A stretch of DNA of 45,941 bases from Candidatus Gastranaerophilales bacterium (lineage in GTDB: Bacteria; Cyanobacteriota; Vampirovibrionia; Gastranaerophilales; Gastranaerophilaceae): NCBI GenBank assembly GCA_016282705.1, contig JAEELO010000034.1, forward strand, positions 1 through 45,941. Direction: 5' to 3'. Every line of letters begins with the position of its first letter. The stretch's first letter is position 1. The notes below the pieces were generated by a model, which did no database searches, was not told the origin of the DNA, and worked only from the letters and a program-made list of their open reading frames with translations. Position numbers and translations under genes: made by a program. This document shows, in pieces, positions 18,642-27,861 of this stretch.

Positions 18642-18678
18642 AAAAAAGGCTGATTATAAAAATAATCAGCCTTTTTTA
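18642..18678. terminator. Bidirectional terminator between lysC and the phage island
   Basis: AAAAAAGGCTGATTA and TAATCAGCCTTTTTT form a 15-base perfect stem with A-run and U-run on opposite sides. It can stop transcription from lysC (plus) and from the phage island (minus). It is the left border of the island. Confidence 0.9.
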
Positions 18679-18894
18679 TTATTCAAGAGCATCTATTCTG
18701 TGATGTGCGGATTTAGCGGATTGTTCAACACAAATCATACGCTCTAATATATTATTGTACTTTCTCATGTCTTCTTTTAATTCCGCTATCTGCTGCTGCA
18801 TAAAGTTTATTGTTGTTTTGTATATTCCAATGACTATACCTATAGATAATAATTGAATACCGACAGACATAAGAAATTCCGGTGTAAAACTCAT
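18679..18894 (-). CDS. Holin-like small membrane protein
   Basis: A 71-residue protein from the ATG at 18894, which overlaps the DUF1353 stop (ATGA); an in-frame TTG lies at 18903. One N-terminal membrane helix (MSVGIQLLSIGIVIGIY) is followed by a charged coiled-coil tail. Its place as the last gene of the phage module and its size suit a holin or spanin-like lysis protein. A one-helix layout is atypical for canonical holins, so the call is by context. Confidence 0.55.
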   Translation of the reverse strand: MSFTPEFLMSVGIQLLSIGIVIGIYKTTINFMQQQIAELKEDMRKYNNILERMICVEQSAKSAHHRIDALE

Positions 18895-19376
18895 ATTTTC
18901 CAAGCCTTTCCGTTAAAATATTTCTGGTATACATCCACACACCAAGCCATAATATTTGCTTTTATAACACAAGTCCCTTGATTCTTAATTTTTTCTCTGA
19001 ATATTAAAGATGTAAGCCTTCTATATTCATTTACGGATATTTCATTTTTTAAAATTTCTTTCATCATATATGATTTAAATTCAAGCATATAATCATGAAG
19101 CATTGATGCAATTAAAAAGTCATTATCTGTTCTTGAACCTATTACCCTCCAGAAAAATCTCGGAATATCAGCACCGTTCCACGCATAACCTTTAGAAATA
19201 CAAAAAGCAAATATTCTAATATCGGTAAATATTGTAACCTGTACTGTATTATTTAATTCAAAAGGATATTTTTTCTTTTGTTTTATTATTTCTTCCGGTT
19301 CTCCGTCATTTATAATCCGTACACAGACTTGAGGTATTTTATCAAAACATATTTCTTTTATTTTCTCTTTACTCAT
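18891..19376 (-). CDS. DUF1353 family phage protein
   Basis: A 161-residue protein whose core 'ISKGYAWNGADIPRFFWRVIG' and 'FLIASMLHDYMLE' match the DUF1353 pattern (a D/N-x-A-S/D-I-P turn and a conserved His-Asp). DUF1353 proteins are common in phage late regions and their biochemical role is not settled. The start overlaps the stop of the preceding gene (ATGAGTAA). No transmembrane segment is seen. It is not a recognisable lysozyme or amidase. Confidence 0.75.
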   Translation of the reverse strand: MSKEKIKEICFDKIPQVCVRIINDGEPEEIIKQKKKYPFELNNTVQVTIFTDIRIFAFCISKGYAWNGADIPRFFWRVIGSRTDNDFLIASMLHDYMLEFKSYMMKEILKNEISVNEYRRLTSLIFREKIKNQGTCVIKANIMAWCVDVYQKYFNGKAWKI

Positions 19377-19845
19377 TCGCAGGCAGTTCCTTATTTATAA
19401 AAAGATAATCCATATCATCTGTCGTATACCCCAGAAGCTGTCCTACGACATCAAACAGCCTCACTCCGTCAGCAGTTGCACCCCTATAAAAATCTCTTGC
19501 TCTAAATTCTATAGAAAGTCCTTTTATGTCAATCGTTGGTATTTGCTGACTAATTAAGGTTTTTAAATCTTCAAAATCCATACCTTTTGCTCTATATAAG
19601 GCTCTTTCAACATCTGCCGGAGTTAATGATAAATTATCAAGCTCCTGACGTCTTTGTGCTTGCTTTTCCTGTTCATAATCAGGATTTTCTGTGATTTCTC
19701 CGTTTATATAAACATATTTTAATTTATCATTTATGTAGTTATTATAAATTTCTTCCGTAATTTCAATATTTTCAATGCTCGCCGTATCACATATGCATTG
19801 ACCTGCGCCTATGAATTTATTATTTTCAATATAAATATAAAACAT
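19369..19845 (-). CDS. Phage protein after the tail fibre, possible fibre accessory
   Basis: 158 residues. The N-terminus (about 1-60) is a small beta domain with the style of tail-fibre assembly proteins ('MFYIYIENNKFIGAGQ', 'KYVYINGEITENPDYEQEKQAQRR'). The C-terminal half 'SLTPADVERALYRAKGMDFEDLKTLI...IEFRARDFYRGA' is one I do not recognise by name. The start directly abuts the tail-fibre stop (TAATG), so the two are translationally coupled. A chaperone or fibre-tip role is inferred from position only. Confidence 0.65.
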   Translation of the reverse strand: MFYIYIENNKFIGAGQCICDTASIENIEITEEIYNNYINDKLKYVYINGEITENPDYEQEKQAQRRQELDNLSLTPADVERALYRAKGMDFEDLKTLISQQIPTIDIKGLSIEFRARDFYRGATADGVRLFDVVGQLLGYTTDDMDYLFINKELPANE

Positions 19846-21329
19846 TATCTTACCTTTCTATATGCGAGTACATCAATTGTTGCTGTGCCGTTATAACTTG
19901 TACTTCTGGATACTATAATTCTATAAGGTGCCGCTACAAGAACCGTGCAAGTTCCGCAGGCTTCCACAGCAGCATTTGCCCTTGTTCTTGCCCCGCAAAG
20001 TTCATATCGCGTTGTTATAAAATCAGTTTCTATATACACGGGTGCCCAACTTCCTGACGAAGCTCCGCTTGTTGCTCTGGCACGAATTATAACTTCATAT
20101 GTACTTGAATCACTTATCGGTAAATAATCACGCAAATTATATGTAACGTTTGAAGAAGAGTTTAAACTTAAGTCACTTGCTATATTTTGGACACTTCTAA
20201 TCCATTGTCCGTCAATATCTTGTTCTGTTACAAGACATAGCGGTCTGTATGGCAAAAGCCTGAATATTTCACCGTTAACACACGTATATTCACCTAATAA
20301 ACAGCAATCATATCCGACTTCTGACCATGAAGTTTCTCCCGAGTTGTGTGAAAATATTTTATTTTCCCTTGTGTTATACCATCTTTCAGTCATTACGGAA
20401 CTCAATCTTGCATATCCGCCCACTTTAAATGAATATATAGTTCCTATCGAATTGCCTGTATAACAAATGAATCTTGTTGCATCAGAGGATAATGTTGCTG
20501 TCATTGATATATCATTAGCCAAAGTCACAATTTTATTTTTTAATGAACCGTCGCTGTTTCTTCCGTTTGGAATAACCAGTTTTAAGCCTTTATGAGCTGT
20601 AATAGTAGTGCCTGAATATGATAATACTCCGTTAGGTGCTTCAAGTATGCAATTAGATATTTGCATTTTATTTAAAAAATGTTTTTCACCATCTGAAGAC
20701 AGATTATTTAATGAAATATTACTTTTATTTGCAACTCCCTGTGCAAGAATAGTTTCTAAACAGTTTTCATAATTTGTTTGGAAATTAGCTGCTTGTGTAT
20801 TAATTATACTTAATTTATTTGCAGCTTCGGATGCTGAAGATGATGCACTTTGCGCACTTGCTACAGCTGTATCTTTTGCTGTTTCTAATTCATTATATAA
20901 ATCATCTGGATTACTTCCGATCCCTTCTTGTACTTTTATACATCTTTCTAATTTTCTGCCCAGTATTTGAAGTATTCTTACTATATAATCAAATGTATGT
21001 TCCAATATATTAAAGTTAAAATATAATGAATTTCTAAACTCGGTTTCCTGTTTTATAGGTAAATCCAGCATTAATACTATTCTTTCATTAGTTCCCAAAA
21101 CATTAAACGATGAACCGTTCAAAGGAAATGTTATATAACTTCCGTTTGAATTACCAATTTCGTTGATTGAATAATCAACACCATATTGCAAGATAGAAAT
21201 TCTTCCGTTTTCATTTATATGCTGAACTATAAGTTCACTTTGATTTTCTATCAAAAAGTCAAAATCAAATTTTCTGTTTGACGAATTTCCCGTATAGGAA
21301 TTTACGGGAATTAGTGATGATACTGTCAT
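19845..21329 (-). CDS. Tail fibre protein, T7 gp17-like N-terminus
   Basis: 494 residues. The first ~150 match the phage T7 tail-fibre N-terminal domain, which anchors fibres to the podovirus tail ('VNSYTGNSSNRKFDFDFLIENQSELIV', 'YGVDYSINEIG', 'RIVLMLDLPIKQETEFRN'). A predicted trimeric coiled coil follows (about 150-200, Ala/Ser-rich). The distal part is beta-rich and Ser/Thr/Gly-rich, as in receptor-binding tips. It is placed downstream of the internal virion genes as in T7. The receptor cannot be told from the sequence. Confidence 0.88.
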   Translation of the reverse strand: MTVSSLIPVNSYTGNSSNRKFDFDFLIENQSELIVQHINENGRISILQYGVDYSINEIGNSNGSYITFPLNGSSFNVLGTNERIVLMLDLPIKQETEFRNSLYFNFNILEHTFDYIVRILQILGRKLERCIKVQEGIGSNPDDLYNELETAKDTAVASAQSASSSASEAANKLSIINTQAANFQTNYENCLETILAQGVANKSNISLNNLSSDGEKHFLNKMQISNCILEAPNGVLSYSGTTITAHKGLKLVIPNGRNSDGSLKNKIVTLANDISMTATLSSDATRFICYTGNSIGTIYSFKVGGYARLSSVMTERWYNTRENKIFSHNSGETSWSEVGYDCCLLGEYTCVNGEIFRLLPYRPLCLVTEQDIDGQWIRSVQNIASDLSLNSSSNVTYNLRDYLPISDSSTYEVIIRARATSGASSGSWAPVYIETDFITTRYELCGARTRANAAVEACGTCTVLVAAPYRIIVSRSTSYNGTATIDVLAYRKVR

Positions 21330-21340
21330 TTTTTCTCCTT

Positions 21341-22714
21341 TTATTCTTTTACTTTTTTAAATCTTTCACAAACACTATCTATAAGCTTATTTCTTTCAAC
21401 CAAATCGGGATTTTTATCATTTTTTGCTTTAAATTCCGATAATGAATTAATTACTAATTTCACAAATTTATATTTCTCTGCGTAATCTTCAATATTAAGT
21501 GTATTTAATATTTTAAGAGAATATTCATAATCGGATTTAAAGCTTTGTATTTCACTTTCAGACATGGATTTAATTTTTTCAAAAAATGAATAATCTTCAT
21601 CCGATAAACAAGCTCTGTAATTTAATATGTCTTTTTGCCTGTATTTATTGAAATCTTGAAACACTTCTTCAGCCAGTTTTATAAATTCAGTTTCATCTGT
21701 TTTAATAAAACCGTCTTTTTTTATTTGTTTTATATATTGTTTAACAGCATTTATATGCTCTTTGTTTAACGTATAATCAATATATAACAGGCTTTTATCC
21801 TGATTATTTTCAACAGCTGAAATAATACTTTTCCAATTTTTTTCTTTTTCTTCCCTCTCAAGCTGTATATTTTGTTTCTTTTTAATATCTATTAAATCTT
21901 CCAGATAATGTTTTGCCGCATTTTTTATTTCTGTATCGTTAATTTTATTCAGTTCTGTTTCTTGCTCAGCATCCGTTAACTCATACAAAATAATTTCTTT
22001 CGCCCAATTATATGCAATTATATTAATTTTTAGATTGTTTAATGATTTTTCAAGCTCCTCTTTATTATCAATATAAATATAATCCTTACATTGCATATAA
22101 TATTTGTATGCATTTATATCCTTTTCTTCCATAAATGCTTTAATTAATGAGTAGTAGAACCGTGATTTATACTCTTTCTGTCTTTCCGCATAAACTTTAG
22201 AATTCCATTCCAGCAATTCTTTCATAGAAGATAAAACTGATAAACCGTTCTTAAAAGAAGAAAGAATAACATCTTCATCATTTTTATACAAAACTGCTCT
22301 TTTAACGGAAGATTCAAGTGCCGTTTCATAAATACTGATTTCCAGTTTTTTTAGTTCCTGCATCTCATATATTTGCATCTTATTTGTAATTGCGGCAATT
22401 TTTTCTTTTTTTATATTTTCCGCAGTCATTTTGTATGTAATTTCGGAAAAAGACATTTCTTCTATTTTTGAATTTATTAAACTTTCCAGTTCCGAAATAA
22501 ATTCTTTACTTTTTCCTTCCACATCTTTACCTTTTAAAGAATAGAACCCTTTTTCCGAAAATAATACTGTTTCTTCCCATTTATCAATAATATTACTTAA
22601 TTCTATTATCTTTACTTCATTTGAATATCGATTATCAAAATACGTATCCGAATTTTGTTCATCTTTTATTTTTAATACCATAGTTTCCGATTGACTGCTT
22701 TTTACTTTATCCAT
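21341..22714 (-). CDS. Coiled-coil virion protein in the gp15/gp16 position
   Basis: 457 residues, highly charged and helical, with many Lys/Glu heptad-like stretches and no membrane segment or enzyme motif. It begins directly after the gp14-like stop. In T7 this position holds gp15 (about 750 residues) and gp16 (about 1300, with a transglycosylase). Here a single short protein replaces both and no lytic transglycosylase motif is seen. It is probably an internal or ejection protein by position; sequence homology is not evident. Confidence 0.65.
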   Translation of the reverse strand: MDKVKSSQSETMVLKIKDEQNSDTYFDNRYSNEVKIIELSNIIDKWEETVLFSEKGFYSLKGKDVEGKSKEFISELESLINSKIEEMSFSEITYKMTAENIKKEKIAAITNKMQIYEMQELKKLEISIYETALESSVKRAVLYKNDEDVILSSFKNGLSVLSSMKELLEWNSKVYAERQKEYKSRFYYSLIKAFMEEKDINAYKYYMQCKDYIYIDNKEELEKSLNNLKINIIAYNWAKEIILYELTDAEQETELNKINDTEIKNAAKHYLEDLIDIKKKQNIQLEREEKEKNWKSIISAVENNQDKSLLYIDYTLNKEHINAVKQYIKQIKKDGFIKTDETEFIKLAEEVFQDFNKYRQKDILNYRACLSDEDYSFFEKIKSMSESEIQSFKSDYEYSLKILNTLNIEDYAEKYKFVKLVINSLSEFKAKNDKNPDLVERNKLIDSVCERFKKVKE

Positions 22715-23200
22715 TTATAATAATCCTCCTGCAATTGTAGCTGCTGTTGATACAGCATTCTTGGTAATTTGAGTAAGACCTCTGCGTACCTTTTGTTTTG
22801 AGTTATATTTGCCTAATGAATATTCGGAATACAACTTATCAGCCTGATTAATATAATTTTTAGCTCTGCGTTCACCGTTTTTTAAAGAAGAAAGAGCATC
22901 CAATTCCCCGTTTAACTTATCCGTCTTTTTTTGATTTAAAACAGTTAAAGAATTTACGGCGATATTACCGACAGCCGCTTCATTAGTATGTTCTCCCATA
23001 TTTAATATTGCTTGCAATCTTTTTTCTCTTGCTTCTTCTATACTCTGCTGCCTTTCCCAGCCTGCATTTTCACTTGCATTTTTTGCTTCCTTTAACAGCT
23101 GTTCATTTTTATAGTCATCCATTGCTTTTTCCACTCTTATTTCCTGTGCCATGTTATACATGGGATTAATAGCAGACAAAAGCGTATCTATTATGCACAT
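22715..23200 (-). CDS. Internal virion protein, T7 gp14-like
   Basis: 161 residues, with hydrophobic termini around a charged Ala/Glu/Arg-rich helical body ('SIEEAREKRLQAILNMGEHTNEAAVGNIAVNSL'). This pattern is typical of gp14-type internal virion proteins, which in T7 form part of the DNA-ejection channel in the outer membrane. The C-terminus ends in a hydrophobic 'NAVSTAATIAGGLL'. Gene order between gp13-like and the coiled-coil protein supports this. Confidence 0.75.
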   Translation of the reverse strand: MCIIDTLLSAINPMYNMAQEIRVEKAMDDYKNEQLLKEAKNASENAGWERQQSIEEAREKRLQAILNMGEHTNEAAVGNIAVNSLTVLNQKKTDKLNGELDALSSLKNGERRAKNYINQADKLYSEYSLGKYNSKQKVRRGLTQITKNAVSTAATIAGGLL

Positions 23201-23211
23201 ATTTGCCCTTT

Positions 23212-23688
23212 CTATGTTATTTTGTAAAAAAATTCAAAGCCTTCACTAACTTTAATTCCGGCAGGTGACGGTTTATCAAATCTAAAATTAAACCTTTGAA
23301 GCCATTTTTTAGCAAGCTTGTTTGTTTTATAAATATAGTTGTACATTATTCTATATTTGCTTTCAGCTTTTGTTATTTGCTTTTTAGCTTCTTTTAAAAA
23401 TAATGTCTTATTTTTATAAATATATATTGTAGACAATAGCCAAGCACATGCTATATAAGGATTATTCTTATCGGTTTCATAAAATCCGCCAATCGCAATT
23501 GGAACTTGATTATTGTTATAATCATATCCGTATAGTACCAGCGTTTCTTTATCATTTAATAATTTAATTGAACAATTAAACCAATCATCTCCGTATAGAT
23601 TTTCCAGTTCTTCTTTATCCTCAGGTCTCAGATTCTTTAAAATATACTCTACTTCACTAATATTACTGACTGTTTTAAGCATTTTCAT
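23212..23688 (-). CDS. GNAT-fold internal virion protein, T7 gp13-like
   Basis: 158 residues with a GNAT-like outline: 'RPEDKEELENLYG', 'PIAIGGFYE', 'PYIACAWLLST', then 'AKKWLQRFNFRFDKP'. Phage gp13 proteins share this acetyltransferase-like fold but are often thought inactive, serving in virion assembly. The start overlaps the tail tubular protein B gene by 14 bases. The acetyl-CoA loop (Q/RxxGxG/A) is not clear, which fits a structural rather than catalytic role. Confidence 0.7.
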   Translation of the reverse strand: MKMLKTVSNISEVEYILKNLRPEDKEELENLYGDDWFNCSIKLLNDKETLVLYGYDYNNNQVPIAIGGFYETDKNNPYIACAWLLSTIYIYKNKTLFLKEAKKQITKAESKYRIMYNYIYKTNKLAKKWLQRFNFRFDKPSPAGIKVSEGFEFFYKIT

Positions 23689-25723
23689 CAGCCACCGTCA
23701 CATCCATTGATATAGAATTTATTGTTATAGGAAACGGATATTTTTGTTTTATATGAACTGTTGCTTCTTTTGTATAATTTAAAAATGCAAATGAGGATAT
23801 ATTGCCTGAATACAAATAATTTGCATCATTTACACTGTTTAAACTTCTTGTATTTTGTATCAATGAACCGTCTGTTCCGACTAAGAAAAAGTCTTCTCTG
23901 GTCTTAGTAACATTTATATTTATTTCATTTACTATTTTAGAAAGACCATGAGTATTTTCATTTTCAAGATTAAGTGTCTCCAGTTCAAATTCATAAGGAA
24001 GTCCGGCAACAATTTTTGAAGCAGGATAATCAAGATGTACAGCTCCGTTACAAACAACTTTATTCTCCACAACACAGCCATCTGCCAGTATATTAATAGT
24101 TTGACCTTCCAAATGATTTAATCCTGATATGTTTTGAACAGGACTTCCCGAGTATGTTAATGCGCTATCTAAAAATATACCTTCATTTGTTTTTTTAACA
24201 GTTCTTGATGCCATTCGTTCTATATATCTTTTTGTTGTTCCGTTTATAATTCGCCTTACAACAAAATATGCAGTATCTTCATTTCCTTCTCTGACAACGG
24301 TTACTGACTCAAAATAACCTTTTGTTTGATGTTTATGCCAGCCTATTACTTCTTGTTTTTTATTATAAGTAAGAGCATTCACGGTTCCGTCCGACATTAC
24401 GCACCATAAAATTCTGTAAGGTTCTTTAGAATATGCCATATCAACCACTTGTTTACCTTCAAACAGATGATTTGCGAATATTGATAATTCTTCTCCGTCA
24501 TAACCGTCTGATACATATGTATAGCCCAAATCTCTTACTACGGAGCCTCCTGATTGAACAAATATAATCATATTGCCTGATACCACGGGATTAACATTTG
24601 AACATCCGTAAAAACTTTGAGGAGATGCCATTATAGATGACGTTGCCGTAAATGAACCGTCAGCACCGTTAATTTTCCACTCTCCGCCTGATGTTAAAAG
24701 TATTAAATCATTCATTGCAATAATATGTCTTATTTCATTAACTTCACGCTCTGACAACGTTATATTAATAGAATCCGTTGAATTCAACGGGCGAGATACA
24801 TTAAAGTTATTATTTGTTCCTGTTTGGGAAGCAACCAACTGCTGAGGATTATTTTTTAAGCAGCCAAAAACTTTTCTTTGCTGAAAATAATTTACACAAG
24901 CAGGATTGTTCATGCCGGAAAACGGATTATTAGCAACCGGTGCCGTTGATGATAAATCAGGTTCTATTTTATCATCTCTGAAAGTTGTTGTTGTAGTTGT
25001 TCCGACAAATGCATAAATCCCGTTAATTCTTCTGTATACGTTATATTCAACGGCATCTTCAACTGCATCAAAGGTTATTGTTATATATTCCGTTGTACCC
25101 CAATATCCTTCCAATTCTCCTCTGACCGATACAACAGCAGAACGTCTGCTTTCTTCATATGTTTCTTCTCTGACTGCAGTTACAACATATCTGTATGTGG
25201 TAAGATGTTCTGTTCCGCCTGTCCACGTAGCAGATACATTTGTCGGTGCCGAAATATTTGAACTGAAACTTACCGGAGTAAAACCCCAACTATAGTTTGA
25301 ATTTCTGGAAAGTTCTCTCGGAACATAGTTTTTATGACACAAGGTTAATACATCTGCATTTTGCGCATATTTTATATTAAATAAATCCTGTTGTTTATAT
25401 GGAGTAACTATTTCAACAGGAGTATTATTTGTATTAATAATTTGCGCGCCGTCTTTTATGAAACGGGCATATTCATGACCAAGTTCAATAACATATGTTT
25501 GTTCGGTATTAAAAGAAAACGGAATTAACTTAACTTTTTTTGATGAATCTTTAACTTCACATACAAGTTCCAAACCTGCCCTGTTGCTCACACAGCCTTC
25601 AGCACGAACAAAACCGTTTTTTAATGTTTTTAGTCCTATTGCATATTTTGCGAGGTCATTTCGTTCATATAATGAAGGACTAAGTTCACCGCCGGTAAAA
25701 GATTTTTGTGTATATCTTGCCAT
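23675..25723 (-). CDS. Tail tubular protein B (T7 gp12-like nozzle protein)
   Basis: 682 residues, mostly beta-strands. It opens with 'QKSFTGGELSPSLYERNDLAKYAIGLKTLKNGFVRAEG', the classic start of podovirus tail tubular B/stabilisation proteins. 'GLELVCEVKDSSKKVKLIPFSFNTEQTYVIELG' follows. It contains a fibronectin-like insert (about 150-250). In T7 gp12 forms the tail nozzle through which DNA leaves. It is about the usual size (T7 gp12 is about 794) and complete. Confidence 0.88.
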   Translation of the reverse strand: MARYTQKSFTGGELSPSLYERNDLAKYAIGLKTLKNGFVRAEGCVSNRAGLELVCEVKDSSKKVKLIPFSFNTEQTYVIELGHEYARFIKDGAQIINTNNTPVEIVTPYKQQDLFNIKYAQNADVLTLCHKNYVPRELSRNSNYSWGFTPVSFSSNISAPTNVSATWTGGTEHLTTYRYVVTAVREETYEESRRSAVVSVRGELEGYWGTTEYITITFDAVEDAVEYNVYRRINGIYAFVGTTTTTTFRDDKIEPDLSSTAPVANNPFSGMNNPACVNYFQQRKVFGCLKNNPQQLVASQTGTNNNFNVSRPLNSTDSINITLSEREVNEIRHIIAMNDLILLTSGGEWKINGADGSFTATSSIMASPQSFYGCSNVNPVVSGNMIIFVQSGGSVVRDLGYTYVSDGYDGEELSIFANHLFEGKQVVDMAYSKEPYRILWCVMSDGTVNALTYNKKQEVIGWHKHQTKGYFESVTVVREGNEDTAYFVVRRIINGTTKRYIERMASRTVKKTNEGIFLDSALTYSGSPVQNISGLNHLEGQTINILADGCVVENKVVCNGAVHLDYPASKIVAGLPYEFELETLNLENENTHGLSKIVNEININVTKTREDFFLVGTDGSLIQNTRSLNSVNDANYLYSGNISSFAFLNYTKEATVHIKQKYPFPITINSISMDVTVADENA

Positions 25724-25733
25724 TATTTTCCCC

Positions 25734-26324
25734 TTATCTTATGTCAAACCAAGAACACTTGTCAGGTGTTTTTATATAACCTTCCGATGCATTCATTGAC
25801 TTTGCTTTTGCAAGCATACTTGTATATACTCCCAAACAATCATTTTGTATTGCTCGGTTTCCTGTTATTGAAGGTGCTGCCAGAAATGCCAGATACCAGC
25901 ACAAAGCCATTACGAACTCAGTATTATAATAAGCTTCATTATTTACTAATTTGGTATATCTCAATACAGCAGGAGTAATATTTGTATTTATAACCTTATG
26001 ACCTATTGCATTTGCTGCAACTTCAAATTCAACTATTTCATTATCTTCATACGGAATTATTTCTCTTGCAAATAAACAATCATTGGGATAATCAAATTCA
26101 TACAAAAATTTGGGATTTTGAGGGATATTTCCGGTTAAAGACAGTTCTCGGTAAGAATTTGCAAAGTTCCAATCAAAATCCTTTAAAACCTGTTCTTTTG
26201 CGCAATCATAAAATTCATTTAATACTACTGCATTTTTATCCGTCTGATTTGCATTTTGAAGTCCCACACTTATTCTTAGATTTTTAAGTGCCATATTAAA
26301 TATTTTTGATTTTGTATAGTTCAT
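25734..26324 (-). CDS. Tail tubular protein A (T7 gp11-like adaptor)
   Basis: 196 residues, matching T7 gp11 size. 'KIFNMALKNLRISVG' at the N-terminus and 'EQVLKDFDWNFANSYRELSL' are typical of the adaptor family that joins the portal to the tail. 'FLYEFDYPNDCLFAREI' and the C-terminal helical 'LCWYLAFLAAPSITGN' region also fit. It is the first gene after the internal terminator at 26355-26381. Confidence 0.85.
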   Translation of the reverse strand: MNYTKSKIFNMALKNLRISVGLQNANQTDKNAVVLNEFYDCAKEQVLKDFDWNFANSYRELSLTGNIPQNPKFLYEFDYPNDCLFAREIIPYEDNEIVEFEVAANAIGHKVINTNITPAVLRYTKLVNNEAYYNTEFVMALCWYLAFLAAPSITGNRAIQNDCLGVYTSMLAKAKSMNASEGYIKTPDKCSWFDIR

Positions 26325-26354
26325 TTTTTCTCCTTAATTTCGGATGTAAAGAAA

Positions 26355-26381
26355 AGATATCCGGCATAATGCCGGATATCT
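26355..26381 (-). terminator. Terminator between capsid and tail genes
   Basis: AGATATCCGGCAT (26355-26367) and ATGCCGGATATCT (26369-26381) form a 13-base near-loopless perfect stem. On the minus strand it is followed by TTTTCTTT. It lies after the capsid and cement genes and before the tail tubular A gene, the same place as T7 T-phi. Confidence 0.85.
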
Positions 26382-26416
26382 GAAAGGATTCCCTTAGATG
26401 GAATTTTTAGCGAGTG

Positions 26417-26815
26417 TTATACGTTATGAAAACTTTCTTCGGTTCCATCAGCTATTGCGGCTGTTATCCCACCTGTTGTAGGAGCTGTTCCTGTTACGGT
26501 GTATACTAAACGCATATATCCGAGGTTGCCTTTGGGTAAGAATTTTATTGTACTTACAGCACCTTTTTTCAAATTAGCAAGCAATATTGTTTGTTCAACC
26601 AAATCAACAGTTGATGAAAAGTTTTCTGTCATTGATGTTTGAACTTTTATGCCAAGGCTTGTTAAATTATTAAAATCTTCTGAAACCTGAATAAAAATTT
26701 CAACAGGTGTACCAAAAGACACTTCTCTTTTACCTAAGTCCAAAACATTTGTTGATACTGTACTTGCAGTGATTTTTTGTTTATTGGAGAATAAAGCTTC
26801 TTCATCTAAAATCAT
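26417..26815 (-). CDS. Capsid cement/decoration protein (Bbp16 family)
   Basis: 132 residues beginning 'MILDEEALFSNKQKITAS.VSTNVLDLG', the hallmark of Bbp16-type cement proteins that clamp the HK97-fold shell. The body is all-beta. It follows the major capsid gene by 19 bases and is probably made in similar amounts. The terminator at 26355 lies 36 bases after its stop. Confidence 0.82.
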   Translation of the reverse strand: MILDEEALFSNKQKITASTVSTNVLDLGKREVSFGTPVEIFIQVSEDFNNLTSLGIKVQTSMTENFSSTVDLVEQTILLANLKKGAVSTIKFLPKGNLGYMRLVYTVTGTAPTTGGITAAIADGTEESFHNV

Positions 26816-26834
26816 TGTATTTATCCTTTCTTTT

Positions 26835-27830
26835 CTATGCTACTACGGCTTCATTACAAGTAATTAGTTCGCATTCACGAATTGGAATATTTTTGTAATG
26901 AAGAACATTTTCATTCAGATATTCTTTTATTGTGAAGTTAACATTTGTTTTGCTCTTTAATTGAGCTTCAAAATACATTAATACGGTTGAATTACAATAT
27001 ATAAATGTTCTGCCTGTTTTAGAAAATCTTCTGATTTTGTAATATGCTCTATTTAAAAGTTCTTCAATATCTGCAGCATTATTTGAAGCCAAATTAGATA
27101 TACTTACATTTGCAATACGGCAAGTAGAACGCCAATCTCTGACAGATAAACCGACATCCATTTTATAATGGTCTTGGTAAACTTTTCTTTTTCCGCCTGT
27201 TGCACTTGTTTCTGTCATAACACCATCATCTTTATGCTGAACTCCTGCTTGAGAACCTTGAGGATATAATAAAGATGTATGTAAATCTCCCCATGTTACA
27301 AACCAGATTGACGTATTATCCGTGCTTGAACCGCCTGCATCAATAATATTTGAACCGATTTTCTTTGCATCATTTGATTTTTTTGCATATCTTACAGCCA
27401 AACCGTCAAAAGCTGCTGCATTTTCTTTAATGCTGCCGTAGAAAATTGTTTCCTGTAATTTTTGATTCATTGCCTCTATAAAAGCGGAAGATTCGGATAA
27501 TCTGAATAATTTCGGGTTTTCTGATTTATCTACTAAATCAACATCAACTATAGAATATGTTTCTAACATGCCAGTTACATCTTTTACTTGTTCTGTTGTT
27601 GATTTTGAACTTGGAACATATCCGTATAAGTTTCTGAAAACAGCGGACGGAAGTCCTGTTCTTATTGTTGTAATATGATTAGAACCGTCATTACATTGAA
27701 GAGCATTTGCATCTTGTAATACTTCATTTGTTTCTGTCATCATTTCGATGATTTCTGCGGCAATTTTACCGTTTTCGGTTCTTTTTAGTCTGTCTGCTAA
27801 TGTTAAATATTTAGCACCTAATGTTGCCAT
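26835..27830 (-). CDS. Major capsid protein (podovirus, HK97 fold)
   Basis: 331 residues. Typical features are 'MATLGAKYLTLADRLKR', 'IIEMMTETNEVLQDANALQCNDG', 'TTIRTGLPSAVFRNLYGYVPSSKSTT' and the 'GLSVRDWRSTCRIANV' stretch, found in capsid proteins linked to pfam12236 portals. No protease or cleavable delta domain is seen; the separate scaffold gene immediately upstream supplies assembly. Size is normal for the family. Confidence 0.9.
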   Translation of the reverse strand: MATLGAKYLTLADRLKRTENGKIAAEIIEMMTETNEVLQDANALQCNDGSNHITTIRTGLPSAVFRNLYGYVPSSKSTTEQVKDVTGMLETYSIVDVDLVDKSENPKLFRLSESSAFIEAMNQKLQETIFYGSIKENAAAFDGLAVRYAKKSNDAKKIGSNIIDAGGSSTDNTSIWFVTWGDLHTSLLYPQGSQAGVQHKDDGVMTETSATGGKRKVYQDHYKMDVGLSVRDWRSTCRIANVSISNLASNNAADIEELLNRAYYKIRRFSKTGRTFIYCNSTVLMYFEAQLKSKTNVNFTIKEYLNENVLHYKNIPIRECELITCNEAVVA

Positions 27831-27861
27831 TGTTTTTTCCTTTCTTTTCTTTTATCTTGTG

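Noticed and set aside
18891-19376. DUF1353 gene as the endolysin
   Set aside because: No lysozyme, amidase or transglycosylase motif; DUF1353 function is not established.
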